Shown here piece by piece: positions 1-6,172 of a stretch of 8,013 nt of DNA. Both the position numbers and the translations under genes were made by a program. The stretch spans positions 1 to 8,013 of the forward strand of contig JAUNQM010000103.1 of assembly GCA_030536165.1 (NCBI GenBank). The letters are read 5' to 3'. Position 1 is the first letter of the stretch. Every line of letters begins with the position of its first letter. The stretch is from Prevotellaceae bacterium. GTDB lineage: Bacteria; Bacteroidota; Bacteroidia; Bacteroidales; Bacteroidaceae. Below the pieces are notes generated by a model that had not been told where the DNA came from, ran no database searches, and was given only the letters and a program-made list of their open reading frames with translations.

Positions 1-67
1 TTTCAAATTGCACTCTGCGTGAAATGGCACATACGAAACTTGTCTAAATTAAATGTTGTCCATTTTT

Positions 68-160
68 GTACGACCCCGTTAGGGTCGAAGGGTAGTGTAG
101 GTTATACTTTCCGCAGGTCTGCGACACTGCGGTTAACAATGTAAGACCTCGTTGAGGTCT
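68..160 (+). repeat. Three-hairpin dispersed repeat, copy A
   Basis: Three successive inverted repeats lie in 93 bp: CGACCC/GGGTCG (71-87), CCGCAG/CTGCGG (111-132) and AGACCTC/GAGGTCT with a GTT loop (144-160). The segment aligns without gaps to 2012-2104, with 59 of 93 bases identical by my count and the identity concentrated in the hairpins. The two copies are direct repeats flanking the GH141-like gene. This looks like a Bacteroidales intergenic structured repeat. Its function is unknown. Confidence 0.75.
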
Positions 161-169
161 AAGTTTTTT
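144..169 (+). terminator. Terminator-like hairpin with T-run, plus strand
   Basis: A perfect 7-bp stem (AGACCTC/GAGGTCT, loop GTT) is followed after AAG by six T residues (164-169). This is the form of an intrinsic terminator for transcription arriving from the left on the plus strand, convergent with the GH141-like gene. The hairpin is also the third hairpin of the dispersed repeat; the second copy of that repeat lacks the T-run. Termination is inferred from form only. Confidence 0.45.
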
Positions 170-212
170 AATTAATAGAACCTACCTTAACACTTTACAA
201 CTTACACGCCAC

Positions 213-1961
213 CTATTTGCCTGTGGTGCGACCAGCATTCTTTAAGATTGCCTCTGACACCTGCGTACCATTGTTCTGCCACACGTTGTCAGGGCCGTTT
301 GCATTCTGCAGATATTTCTCTGTCGGTGTCCAGTTGTCTTGCATTGTGATGTACGAACTACCCTCGTCTGTGTAGAGATAGAACCAATGGTTTGGGTCGT
401 GGACATACGATGGAGAATAAATGTCGCGCACAACATTCTCAGTAATAAACGTGCCAGGCTGTGCACCGAGCGTATAAATGCCGGCAGTGTCATACATGTG
501 CCGCGCATAGTGGTGGATGAGGTTTGCATGAACTGTATTATTCTTCATACAACAAATCTTCCTGTTCCAGCCCCACCCCATTGAGATGCCCGTATATGAA
601 ACATCACAAATCTCGTTGTGCTCTATGCAAATATTCTTTATCCAACCTGCACCAATACCCACGCAGCCCCAGTCTTCGTTGGCTGCATCGGTGATTAGAT
701 TCTCCGTTATAGTAAGTCCGTCGCAGACTTCACGCTCGTCCGTCGGGGCGTATGCTATGTGTTGTTCGTGGGCTTCAGGGCCAAAAGTTCCTGCAAGTAT
801 TCCGCTTCCGCCAATGTCGGTGAACACACAGTTTTCCACGTTACCACCTTTAATATATAGGTGATAGTCTAATGCCGTCGATGCCGTATGCGCAAAGCGA
901 CAATTATGGAACGAAACATTCTCTGCAGCATTGAGCACCACGGCTGCCGACGGTCTGCCGACCCAACCTTGATTATCAAGTTTATGGTTGTCGATGCGTT
1001 CCATCTTTGGTCGCAGTTTGTATGCCTCAATCATATACATACCTGCCTGTAGTGGCGCGTGTCCTTCGATTGACGGACGCATCCATGTGGAATACTCAAA
1101 ACTGATATTCTGTATGTTTACGTCAGTCACACGGTTGTCAGGCAGTCCTTCCACCTTTACCAAAGTTTCTACAGCAGGCACTTCTACATCGCAAAGGTTC
1201 AAGTCTTCACCTTTCTTCGGCAGATAGTAAATCTTTCTTTCGTGCTCGTCAAGATACCATTCGCCCTGAGTGTCGAGCAAGTCTTTGGAGTTTGTGAGAT
1301 AGAAAGCCGAGTTGTGTCCGTCGGTCGTTACCATTGGCGACGGCCACGGATGCATGAAATGAATGTGGCTTTCGGGGTTATGGAAATAGACAGCAGCACT
1401 GTCGCCAAGCATTTCAATGCTTCTCACGCGCAGATTTGCAATGCACCACATCTCATGCAAAACCATCTCCAAACCATCTACATTCTTTATTTTCTTTACC
1501 ACAGCGGCCGGCACGTAGATGCATTCTTTTGCCTTATCGAGTGAAAGTATGCGATGCATCTTCTCGAAATCATCGACATCGCGCGCCCTCTGTGCCTTCT
1601 TCCCATCAATCCACATCTGACGGAAGTTCAGCGGACGACCGTTGAACTCTGGTTGGTCAGCCACAAGAAACTTACCTTTCCTTTGCCATCCTGTCACCTT
1701 CACGCCGCCAGAGATAACTGTTCCTTGTTCTCCGATGATGGTGGTTCCGTTATCTTCAGGACGAATTATAACGCTTTGCAACAGACGATACACACCTGAC
1801 TGAAGACGAATCACAGCCTTAGTCGTGTCGCCATGAATCTTGTCCATACGCGACTTCTGCAATGCTGCTTCAATTGCGTATGGATTTCCAGGCGTGACGA
1901 CATAGTCCTTTGCATTCGCCGAAACGCAAGCGATGGCTAAAAGAAATAAAAGTTTTTTCAT
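213..1961 (-). CDS. Secreted right-handed beta-helix glycosidase, GH141-like
   Basis: The 582-residue product begins with a clear signal peptide (residues 1-18, ending SANA before Lys-Asp). It is therefore exported, probably to the periplasm or outer surface. Residues about 20-90 look like the entry to a pectate-lyase-type beta-helix, and short beta-strand repeats rich in Asn, Gly and Ile fill about 280-540. A conserved-looking block near the end contains YDTAGIYTLGAQPG (about 490-503) and YTDEGSS (about 530-536). Asp491 and Asp532 in these motifs are my candidates for the catalytic acids. The pattern fits GH141, a family that includes an alpha-L-fucosidase acting on rhamnogalacturonan II and also a xylanase. 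Substrate cannot be settled from sequence; another beta-helix CAZyme family is the main alternative. The start is fixed by the signal peptide. The gene ends in TAG and follows the GH127-type gene after a 310-bp repeat-bearing gap. Confidence 0.75.
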   Translation of the reverse strand: MKKLLFLLAIACVSANAKDYVVTPGNPYAIEAALQKSRMDKIHGDTTKAVIRLQSGVYRLLQSVIIRPEDNGTTIIGEQGTVISGGVKVTGWQRKGKFLVADQPEFNGRPLNFRQMWIDGKKAQRARDVDDFEKMHRILSLDKAKECIYVPAAVVKKIKNVDGLEMVLHEMWCIANLRVRSIEMLGDSAAVYFHNPESHIHFMHPWPSPMVTTDGHNSAFYLTNSKDLLDTQGEWYLDEHERKIYYLPKKGEDLNLCDVEVPAVETLVKVEGLPDNRVTDVNIQNISFEYSTWMRPSIEGHAPLQAGMYMIEAYKLRPKMERIDNHKLDNQGWVGRPSAAVVLNAAENVSFHNCRFAHTASTALDYHLYIKGGNVENCVFTDIGGSGILAGTFGPEAHEQHIAYAPTDEREVCDGLTITENLITDAANEDWGCVGIGAGWIKNICIEHNEICDVSYTGISMGWGWNRKICCMKNNTVHANLIHHYARHMYDTAGIYTLGAQPGTFITENVVRDIYSPSYVHDPNHWFYLYTDEGSSYITMQDNWTPTEKYLQNANGPDNVWQNNGTQVSEAILKNAGRTTGK

Positions 1962-1963
1962 TC

Positions 1964-1972
1964 TGCGGTTAT
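1964..1972 (-). promoter_or_regulatory. Leader motif ATAACCGCA before the GH141-like start
   Basis: On the minus strand ATAACCGCA ends two bases before the ATG of the GH141-like gene. The same nine bases end one base before the ATG of the GH127-type gene (4343-4351). There is no Shine-Dalgarno sequence at either start, as usual in Bacteroidetes, so this may be a translation-initiation context or a shared leader. A chance match is possible. Confidence 0.3.
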
Positions 1973-2011
1973 TCTTTTTGGGTAAGGCATGTGTTTTGAT
2001 AATGCTTTTTA

Positions 2012-2104
2012 GTGCGACCCCTTTGGGGACGAAGATGTGCGGGCATTACAGTCTCTGCAGGTCTTCGACCAGCAGTTACTTACAGTAAGACATCTCCGAG
2101 GTCT
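2012..2104 (+). repeat. Three-hairpin dispersed repeat, copy B
   Basis: This is the second copy of the 93-bp module at 68-160, same orientation and same length. The first hairpin is CGACCCC/GGGGACG with an A-A mismatch but an extra C-G pair relative to copy A. The second is CTGC/GCAG continued by GGTC/GACC around a TTC loop. The third is AGACATC/GAGGTCT with one mismatch. The copy lies about 50 bp upstream of the GH141-like start and carries no T-run. Confidence 0.75.
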
Positions 2105-2138
2105 GAAACCCGAGACCTTCATTTAGTCATTTGGCAAG

Positions 2139-2262
2139 CAAAGCACATGTCTTAACTGACGACAAGCCGAAAGCAATGAAGCTCGCTTCAATTGCTAAGG
2201 CGCGAAGGAAGAAAAGCCGCGCAGCGGATTAACTTCTTTAACTCCTTAACTCCTTTAACTTC
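2139..2262 (+). repeat. Interrupted repeat: 19-bp motif, 71-bp insert, TTAACTCC array
   Basis: The motif CAAAGCACATGTCTTAACT (2139-2157) recurs exactly, inverted, at 4393-4411. There it runs straight into an array of TTAACTCC-type units. Here the array (2229-2262) is separated from the motif by 71 bp (2158-2228), and the junctions on both sides read TTAACT. The arrangement suggests either an insertion into the repeat in this copy or a deletion in the other. Because TTAACT is also the array unit, a target duplication cannot be told from the repeat itself. Confidence 0.6.
2173..2195. repeat. Hairpin within the 71-bp insert
   Basis: GCAATGAAGC and GCTTCAATTGC form a stem with a two-base loop and a one-base bulge. 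It lies 77 bp past the GH127-type stop codon and has no T-run on the minus strand, so I do not call it a terminator. A second, shorter inverted repeat (CCGC-GCA-GCGG, 2217-2227) follows the gene more closely and is followed on the minus strand by an interrupted T-tract. Confidence 0.4.
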
Positions 2263-2271
2263 TGAAACCAC

Positions 2272-4341
2272 TTACAACGCAACAGGAATCCATACCGTCA
2301 TCTCACCCTTGCCACGGTTACCCCATGCATAATAAGGAACGAGACGGATTGTTGTCTTCTTCTTGTCCTTGCCTAATTCGCGATAGAGCGAACCTTTCCA
2401 AGAACTCTCTCCACGATTGTATGCCTCTGTTTCAAGCGCAATGACGCGACTGCCGTCGATTGTAGTCTCGACAGTCTTGAAAGCAGCATTATAAGGTATT
2501 GCAACATCGTCAATATCCACACCATTGAGATCCTGACTCTCAAGGCAATAGATTATAGGACCACGCTGAACAGCAACCTGACCGCGAGCCTCCTCAACAA
2601 GCGGATTTGCCTCAACGAGTTTCGTGCGCATCTCCATGTTGAATGCAATCTCGTCGCCCTGCTTCCACTTCCTATATATAATAATGTATCCGCCCTTAAC
2701 CTCGGCATCAGCAATCGCCTCGCCATTGACCTGCAAATCGTACTTCTCGCACCAAGCAGGCAAACGAAGTTTCATTGCAAAACCTTTGTTCTTTTTCAGT
2801 TTGGCAAACGTCAGTTTCACGTTTCCATCCCATGGATAATCTGTATGCTGCTTTAGCAGAATATTGCCGATTCCATCGATAGATGTATTCAATTCGTCCT
2901 CGCCATAAAGGTTGACATAAATGCCATCCTTCGCAATGGAATAAGCATAGTATTGAGTTTCGCAAAGAGTACGGAGTGTGTTTGGAGGGCAACAGAAACA
3001 ACTAATGTAGTCCTGCCTCTCTTTTGGCCAGCGAAGAGTGTAAGGCAACTCGTCAGAAACTCGCAGCGGATTAGTATAGAAATACTTTGTGCCATCAAGA
3101 CTAATGCCGCAAAGAATACTGTTGAAGAAGCAATTCTCGACCAAATCGGTGTATTTACCCTCGCCTGTTGCCTCAAAGAGACGCCAGTTCATAAGCATAT
3201 TGCCGATGTTTGCGCAAGTCTCGTTATGGGCAGTAGATTGTGGCAGCTGATAAGGTCGGCCGAAACTCTGATGCACCTTCTGTATGCTATCAGGCTTATA
3301 GTTTGTACCATCAGGCGAAGTTCCATCGTAGAGAGCGCCACAAGCGCCATTGATATACATCTTACGCGTAACAATGTCCTCCCAGATAGAAGTAAGGTTC
3401 TTCATCAACTGAGCCTCACCAGTCTCCATATACAAGTCGGCAACTCCTGAGTAAAGATAAGTTGCACGCACAGCATGCCCCATTGCCTCATACTGCTGAC
3501 GGAAACCGTAACGATCCTGATTGTCGTCAGTTCCATCTGGCACCGTGCCACGAATGTCGATGAGTCGTTGTGCGAGTTCAAGATACTTCTTGTTTCCCGT
3601 CTCACGATACATCTCTGCAGCAGCCATATAATGAGAAGGGCATACCGCATTCTTTGCCAGTTCCGATGGATTCTTCATGCAGAACTCATAGAGGAAGTCG
3701 GCAGCCTTTACACCACAATCGAAGAATGTGGTCTTACCTGTCGCACGCTTGTGTACAATGCTCGAAGTAATCAGATGCCCGAGGTTGTAGGTCTCAAAGT
3801 TCAACTTATTACCAAATGCACCGTCGGCACCTGTACCAACAGCAGTTCCAACCACGGTGTTGTCTTTGCTGTTGTCTGCATTTTCGAGTTGTTTGTTTAG
3901 CTCGGTGATGATGACTGGCGTATGGATATAGCCGTTTGGCATCTGCGACTTTACCACGCAGCCTATAAAGCGGTCCATAATCTTATCCAGTTCGGCATCC
4001 TTCGTAATGGAATATACCGATGCCACAGCTTCAAGCCATTTATACATGTCGCCATCGTGGAACGGAGGTCCGTGGTGTTTGCCTTTCTTCTCGCCCGAGG
4101 CAACAAGGAAGTTATGGAAACCATGTGAGCGGTCTGACTGCCATGTCTCCCACATGCTTTGCACCGACTTATGGCTGAACACGTCGAAGCGTTCGCCCCA
4201 GAATCCACCTGTCCATCTCACTGAGCCGATAGGTGCTCCTGCAGAGACGGCGTATTGACTTTTGTCGGTCTTTGTCAGTCCCTGTGCCAGCATCGGCAAT
4301 GCCATTGCTGCCAGAGACAGTGATAATAATGTTCTTTTCAT
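2272..4341 (-). CDS. Secreted GH127-type (DUF1680) glycoside hydrolase
   Basis: The 689-residue product has a signal peptide (about 1-19, MLA before Gln) and then the (alpha/alpha)6-barrel sequence of the DUF1680 family. GH127 members are beta-L-arabinofuranosidases, with an aceric-acid-releasing branch acting on rhamnogalacturonan II. The zinc-cysteine active site is visible: NETC (Glu374, Cys376) and CFCCPPN (Cys448, Cys450, Cys451). By the characterised Bifidobacterium enzyme, Glu374, Cys376, Cys450 and Cys451 would bind zinc, and Cys450 would be the nucleophile. The position 16 residues before Glu374, where that enzyme has its acid/base Glu, is Gln358 (VHQSFGRPYQLP), a notable deviation. 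The C-terminal 200 residues look like the family's beta-sandwich domains. Length is typical. The gene lies 159 bp after the TIM barrel gene and probably shares its transcript. GH146, a related family, is the main alternative assignment. Confidence 0.88.
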   Translation of the reverse strand: MKRTLLSLSLAAMALPMLAQGLTKTDKSQYAVSAGAPIGSVRWTGGFWGERFDVFSHKSVQSMWETWQSDRSHGFHNFLVASGEKKGKHHGPPFHDGDMYKWLEAVASVYSITKDAELDKIMDRFIGCVVKSQMPNGYIHTPVIITELNKQLENADNSKDNTVVGTAVGTGADGAFGNKLNFETYNLGHLITSSIVHKRATGKTTFFDCGVKAADFLYEFCMKNPSELAKNAVCPSHYMAAAEMYRETGNKKYLELAQRLIDIRGTVPDGTDDNQDRYGFRQQYEAMGHAVRATYLYSGVADLYMETGEAQLMKNLTSIWEDIVTRKMYINGACGALYDGTSPDGTNYKPDSIQKVHQSFGRPYQLPQSTAHNETCANIGNMLMNWRLFEATGEGKYTDLVENCFFNSILCGISLDGTKYFYTNPLRVSDELPYTLRWPKERQDYISCFCCPPNTLRTLCETQYYAYSIAKDGIYVNLYGEDELNTSIDGIGNILLKQHTDYPWDGNVKLTFAKLKKNKGFAMKLRLPAWCEKYDLQVNGEAIADAEVKGGYIIIYRKWKQGDEIAFNMEMRTKLVEANPLVEEARGQVAVQRGPIIYCLESQDLNGVDIDDVAIPYNAAFKTVETTIDGSRVIALETEAYNRGESSWKGSLYRELGKDKKKTTIRLVPYYAWGNRGKGEMTVWIPVAL

Positions 4342-4342
4342 T

Positions 4343-4351
4343 TGCGGTTAT
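4343..4351 (-). promoter_or_regulatory. Leader motif ATAACCGCA before the GH127-type start
   Basis: On the minus strand ATAACCGCA is followed by a single A and then the ATG of the GH127-type gene. It matches nine of nine bases at the GH141-like start. No TAnnTTTG element lies in the 159-bp gap above this gene, so an independent promoter is not apparent. Confidence 0.3.
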
Positions 4352-4373
4352 ATGGTTGTGCGGTTTATTTTTA

Positions 4374-4411
4374 GGAGTTAAGGAGTTAAAGGAGTTAAGA
4401 CATGTGCTTTG
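4374..4411 (-). repeat. 19-bp motif joined to TTAACTCC array, uninterrupted copy
   Basis: Read on the minus strand, CAAAGCACATGTCTTAACT runs directly into TTAACTCC-type units (4374-4399). The same parts occur on the plus strand at 2139-2262 with a 71-bp interruption. The two copies are inverted relative to each other and bracket the GH127-type gene. A weaker relative of the 19-bp motif, CAAAACACATGCCTTAC, lies on the minus strand at 1982-1998 above the GH141-like gene. Confidence 0.6.
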
Positions 4412-4500
4412 TACCTGGAACTTTTAACCTTGAACCTGAAACTTGAAACATGGTTTTGCGGTTCAAATTGTACATTGTAAATGGTAAATGGTACATGAAA

Positions 4501-5937
4501 CTACTTCTTTGCTTTTCCTTCCATGAACTTTGCGCGGCGCGCTTCCTTCTCCTTATTGCGAGCCACCCAATTCTTTTCTTCTTGCTTCATGTTGTAGCCA
4601 CGCTTGCTCATCCACATATTAAAGCGGCCCATATACTTCTTGAAGATAGCATGTTTCTCCTTTGAGCCCTTCGCATCGATAGCATATTCGCGTGCCTCAC
4701 GAAGCCATGACATGAGTTGTTCGCGCTCCTCGATGTTCATTGTCGGTATCATCTCCACCTGGGCATTATACTTAACATGCATCACATCGTAAGTCAGAAT
4801 ATCTTTTATCTGCTCTATTTCCTGTGGGGTGCAGACATTCTCAAGGTTTGCAATGAAATCGCCGTGGTAGTCGTAGAGTTTCGCTTTTACATCTACATTG
4901 TCTTCGTAAATCTTGTTGAGGGTAAAGTAGTGGTTTGAAATGAGGTTTTGCACTTCCTCGCCCTTTGCTGTGCCTGTGATATTGAGTGCGTCGGTAACCT
5001 TCTTCGCACGTCCCTTTATCGTATTGACGTATGCAGTGTCCTTGTCGGCTGTGTCCATCATCTTATAGCGTACAGGGGCAAACACATCCTTGAGGTATGC
5101 AACATTAGCGCCATAATTGGCCTTCGTGTTCTTTACCATAGTCGTGTCGCGACTACGCTCGACAAAGAGCCAACCTTCCCACCCCATTTCATCAAGGGTT
5201 GCACGTATTGCCTTTGCATTGATGGCGTTGTCTTTCTCAATCCACACGCCGTCGGTGTTGCTTGCATGGATGGCGCAGATGTTGTCCTTGCCTAAAGCCT
5301 TCATGTCGGCACAGATGTCGAGATTGTTCTCAATCGCCGTCTGCCACTTATAGAATATCTTCACGCCATCAGACTTGATTGCTTTCAGCAGTTTGAGGTT
5401 TCCAGCAGCATCCATCGGAGTGTCGATGCCTATTACCTTGCCACGTGCAGCAGCCATTTTGCCTACCTCGCGCAGACGCTTCACTACTTCAGAGTATTTC
5501 TTCTTATTGGTAGTCCAATCATTGCCACAGCCGCCTAACGGAAGGAATGCCACCTTGACGTTGCCAAGCTTATCCATCGTGTTGAGGCAGTCCTCTATGA
5601 GCCATTTGTAGCTTTTCTTCTCTATGAAACTCTGTCCGTAGAGTCCGCTCATGGCAACAGCACCGACTTCAACCTTCACACTGTCTATCATCTTGATGTA
5701 GGCAGCCGCCTGTGCGTCGTTGCGGAGTTTGTTGTCGAACGAATCACGTTTTCCGAGACCGCCCATATCGAACTCAATACCATCGGCACACATCTGTTTT
5801 GCTGTTGAGAAAGCACCTGGCTTATGGCGTTTGAGTATCATCCAGTCACACACACCAATCTTACGAGTCTGTGCCAACACAGCCTCACTTGGGTACATCA
5901 TACCCATCAATAATAGAATGCAGAAAATCTTTTTCAT
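4501..5937 (-). CDS. Secreted xylose-isomerase-like TIM barrel fused to a DUF3826-like domain
   Basis: The 478-residue product starts with a signal peptide (about 1-23, cleaved near VLAQ). Residues about 25-290 resemble the sugar-phosphate isomerase/epimerase TIM barrel: GIEFDMGG (53-60), VIGIDTPMD (168-176), IHASNTD (223-229) and FVERSRD (258-264). In such barrels the metal is held by an acid-acid-His-Glu set. Here Asp172, His224 and Glu260 fit, but the second acid's strand reads FYKWQT (195-200) without an acid. Residues about 300-450 (HGDF, CTPQEIEQIKD, WLREAREYAIDAKGSKEKHA) match my memory of DUF3826, a domain of unknown function in Bacteroidetes polysaccharide loci. The tail is highly charged. 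Export makes a sugar-phosphate substrate unlikely; a free pectic sugar or a binding role is more plausible. It is the first gene behind the promoter at 5972-6002. The gene ends in TAG. Confidence 0.75.
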   Translation of the reverse strand: MKKIFCILLLMGMMYPSEAVLAQTRKIGVCDWMILKRHKPGAFSTAKQMCADGIEFDMGGLGKRDSFDNKLRNDAQAAAYIKMIDSVKVEVGAVAMSGLYGQSFIEKKSYKWLIEDCLNTMDKLGNVKVAFLPLGGCGNDWTTNKKKYSEVVKRLREVGKMAAARGKVIGIDTPMDAAGNLKLLKAIKSDGVKIFYKWQTAIENNLDICADMKALGKDNICAIHASNTDGVWIEKDNAINAKAIRATLDEMGWEGWLFVERSRDTTMVKNTKANYGANVAYLKDVFAPVRYKMMDTADKDTAYVNTIKGRAKKVTDALNITGTAKGEEVQNLISNHYFTLNKIYEDNVDVKAKLYDYHGDFIANLENVCTPQEIEQIKDILTYDVMHVKYNAQVEMIPTMNIEEREQLMSWLREAREYAIDAKGSKEKHAIFKKYMGRFNMWMSKRGYNMKQEEKNWVARNKEKEARRAKFMEGKAKK

Positions 5938-5967
5938 CGTACGTATTTAGTTTGGATTAGTAATTTC

Positions 5968-5986
5968 TTTGCAAAGATAGTGCAAA
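5968..5986. promoter_or_regulatory. Inverted repeat TTTGCA-N7-TGCAAA over the -7 element
   Basis: A perfect six-base inverted repeat brackets the -7 box of the cluster promoter. The position would suit an operator, since a dimer bound here would block polymerase. Part of it, however, is simply the TTTGCA that often ends a Bacteroidetes -7 box, so the symmetry may be incidental. Confidence 0.35.
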
Positions 5987-6002
5987 TCGAAGACAATACA
6001 AA
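5972..6002 (-). promoter_or_regulatory. Bacteroidetes-type promoter of the three-gene cluster
   Basis: On the minus strand TATCTTTG (5979 to 5972) fits the -7 consensus TAnnTTTG exactly. TTTG (6002 to 5999) lies 19 bases upstream, matching the -33 element and its usual spacing. The start codon at 5937 follows about 34 bases after the -7 box, giving a leader of roughly 25-30 nt. This is the best promoter in the window. Confidence 0.75.
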
Positions 6003-6022
6003 ATAAAACAACGAAGTTTTTT

Positions 6023-6149
6023 ATTTTTATTGTTGAGATGCAGCCTATCTTCGACAAATGGGCCAAACACGAATAAGCTGGCGAAAAACAAAATGGAAAA
6101 CGTATTTTATCATTTTTATTTCCGAAAGGAAGCCTATATTCGACGAATG
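6023..6149 (-). repeat. 38-bp direct repeat pair upstream of the promoter
   Basis: The segments 6023-6060 and 6112-6149 align without gaps at 30 of 38 bases. The best-kept part is AGCCTATnTTCGACnAATG and the AT-rich ATTTTTATT. They are 89 bp apart and sit about 20 and 110 bp upstream of the -33 box. They could be activator sites for the cluster, or remnants of a common Prevotella intergenic repeat. I cannot separate these from sequence alone. Confidence 0.55.
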
Positions 6150-6172
6150 TCAACTGACATTGACGCTCGCCG

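Larger units (their letters stand above)
1..212. other. Non-coding region downstream of the GH141-like gene
   Basis: I see no credible gene here. The stretch holds the first copy of a three-hairpin dispersed repeat (68-160) and a plus-strand terminator-like hairpin (144-169). The GH141-like gene enters from the right and stops at 213, so this is its 3' flank. No T-run follows a hairpin on the minus strand, so a conventional terminator for that gene is not evident. Confidence 0.6.
1962..2271. other. 310-bp repeat-bearing gap between the GH141-like and GH127-type genes
   Basis: No gene is visible. From left to right it holds the ATAACCGCA leader of the GH141-like gene, a three-hairpin repeat (2012-2104), a 19-bp motif (2139-2157), a 71-bp insert-like stretch with a hairpin at 2173-2195, and a TTAACTCC-type array (2229-2262) just after the GH127-type stop codon. 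I found no TAnnTTTG promoter for the GH141-like gene. Its transcription may be read-through from upstream, or it may use a promoter I cannot recognise. Confidence 0.6.

Noticed and set aside
213..1961. Lipoprotein signal in the GH141-like protein
   Set aside because: The Cys at residue 12 is preceded by AIA, a poor lipobox, and a normal cleavage site (SANA) follows. Signal peptidase I export fits better.
2953..3450. Plus-strand open frame of 165 codons
   Set aside because: It lies opposite the GH127-type gene, whose motifs fix the real frame. The antisense product has no recognisable domain.
5947..6153. Minus-strand open frame of 68 codons upstream of the TIM barrel gene
   Set aside because: It spans the promoter and a direct repeat, resembles no known protein and has skewed composition. 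It is most likely a chance frame.
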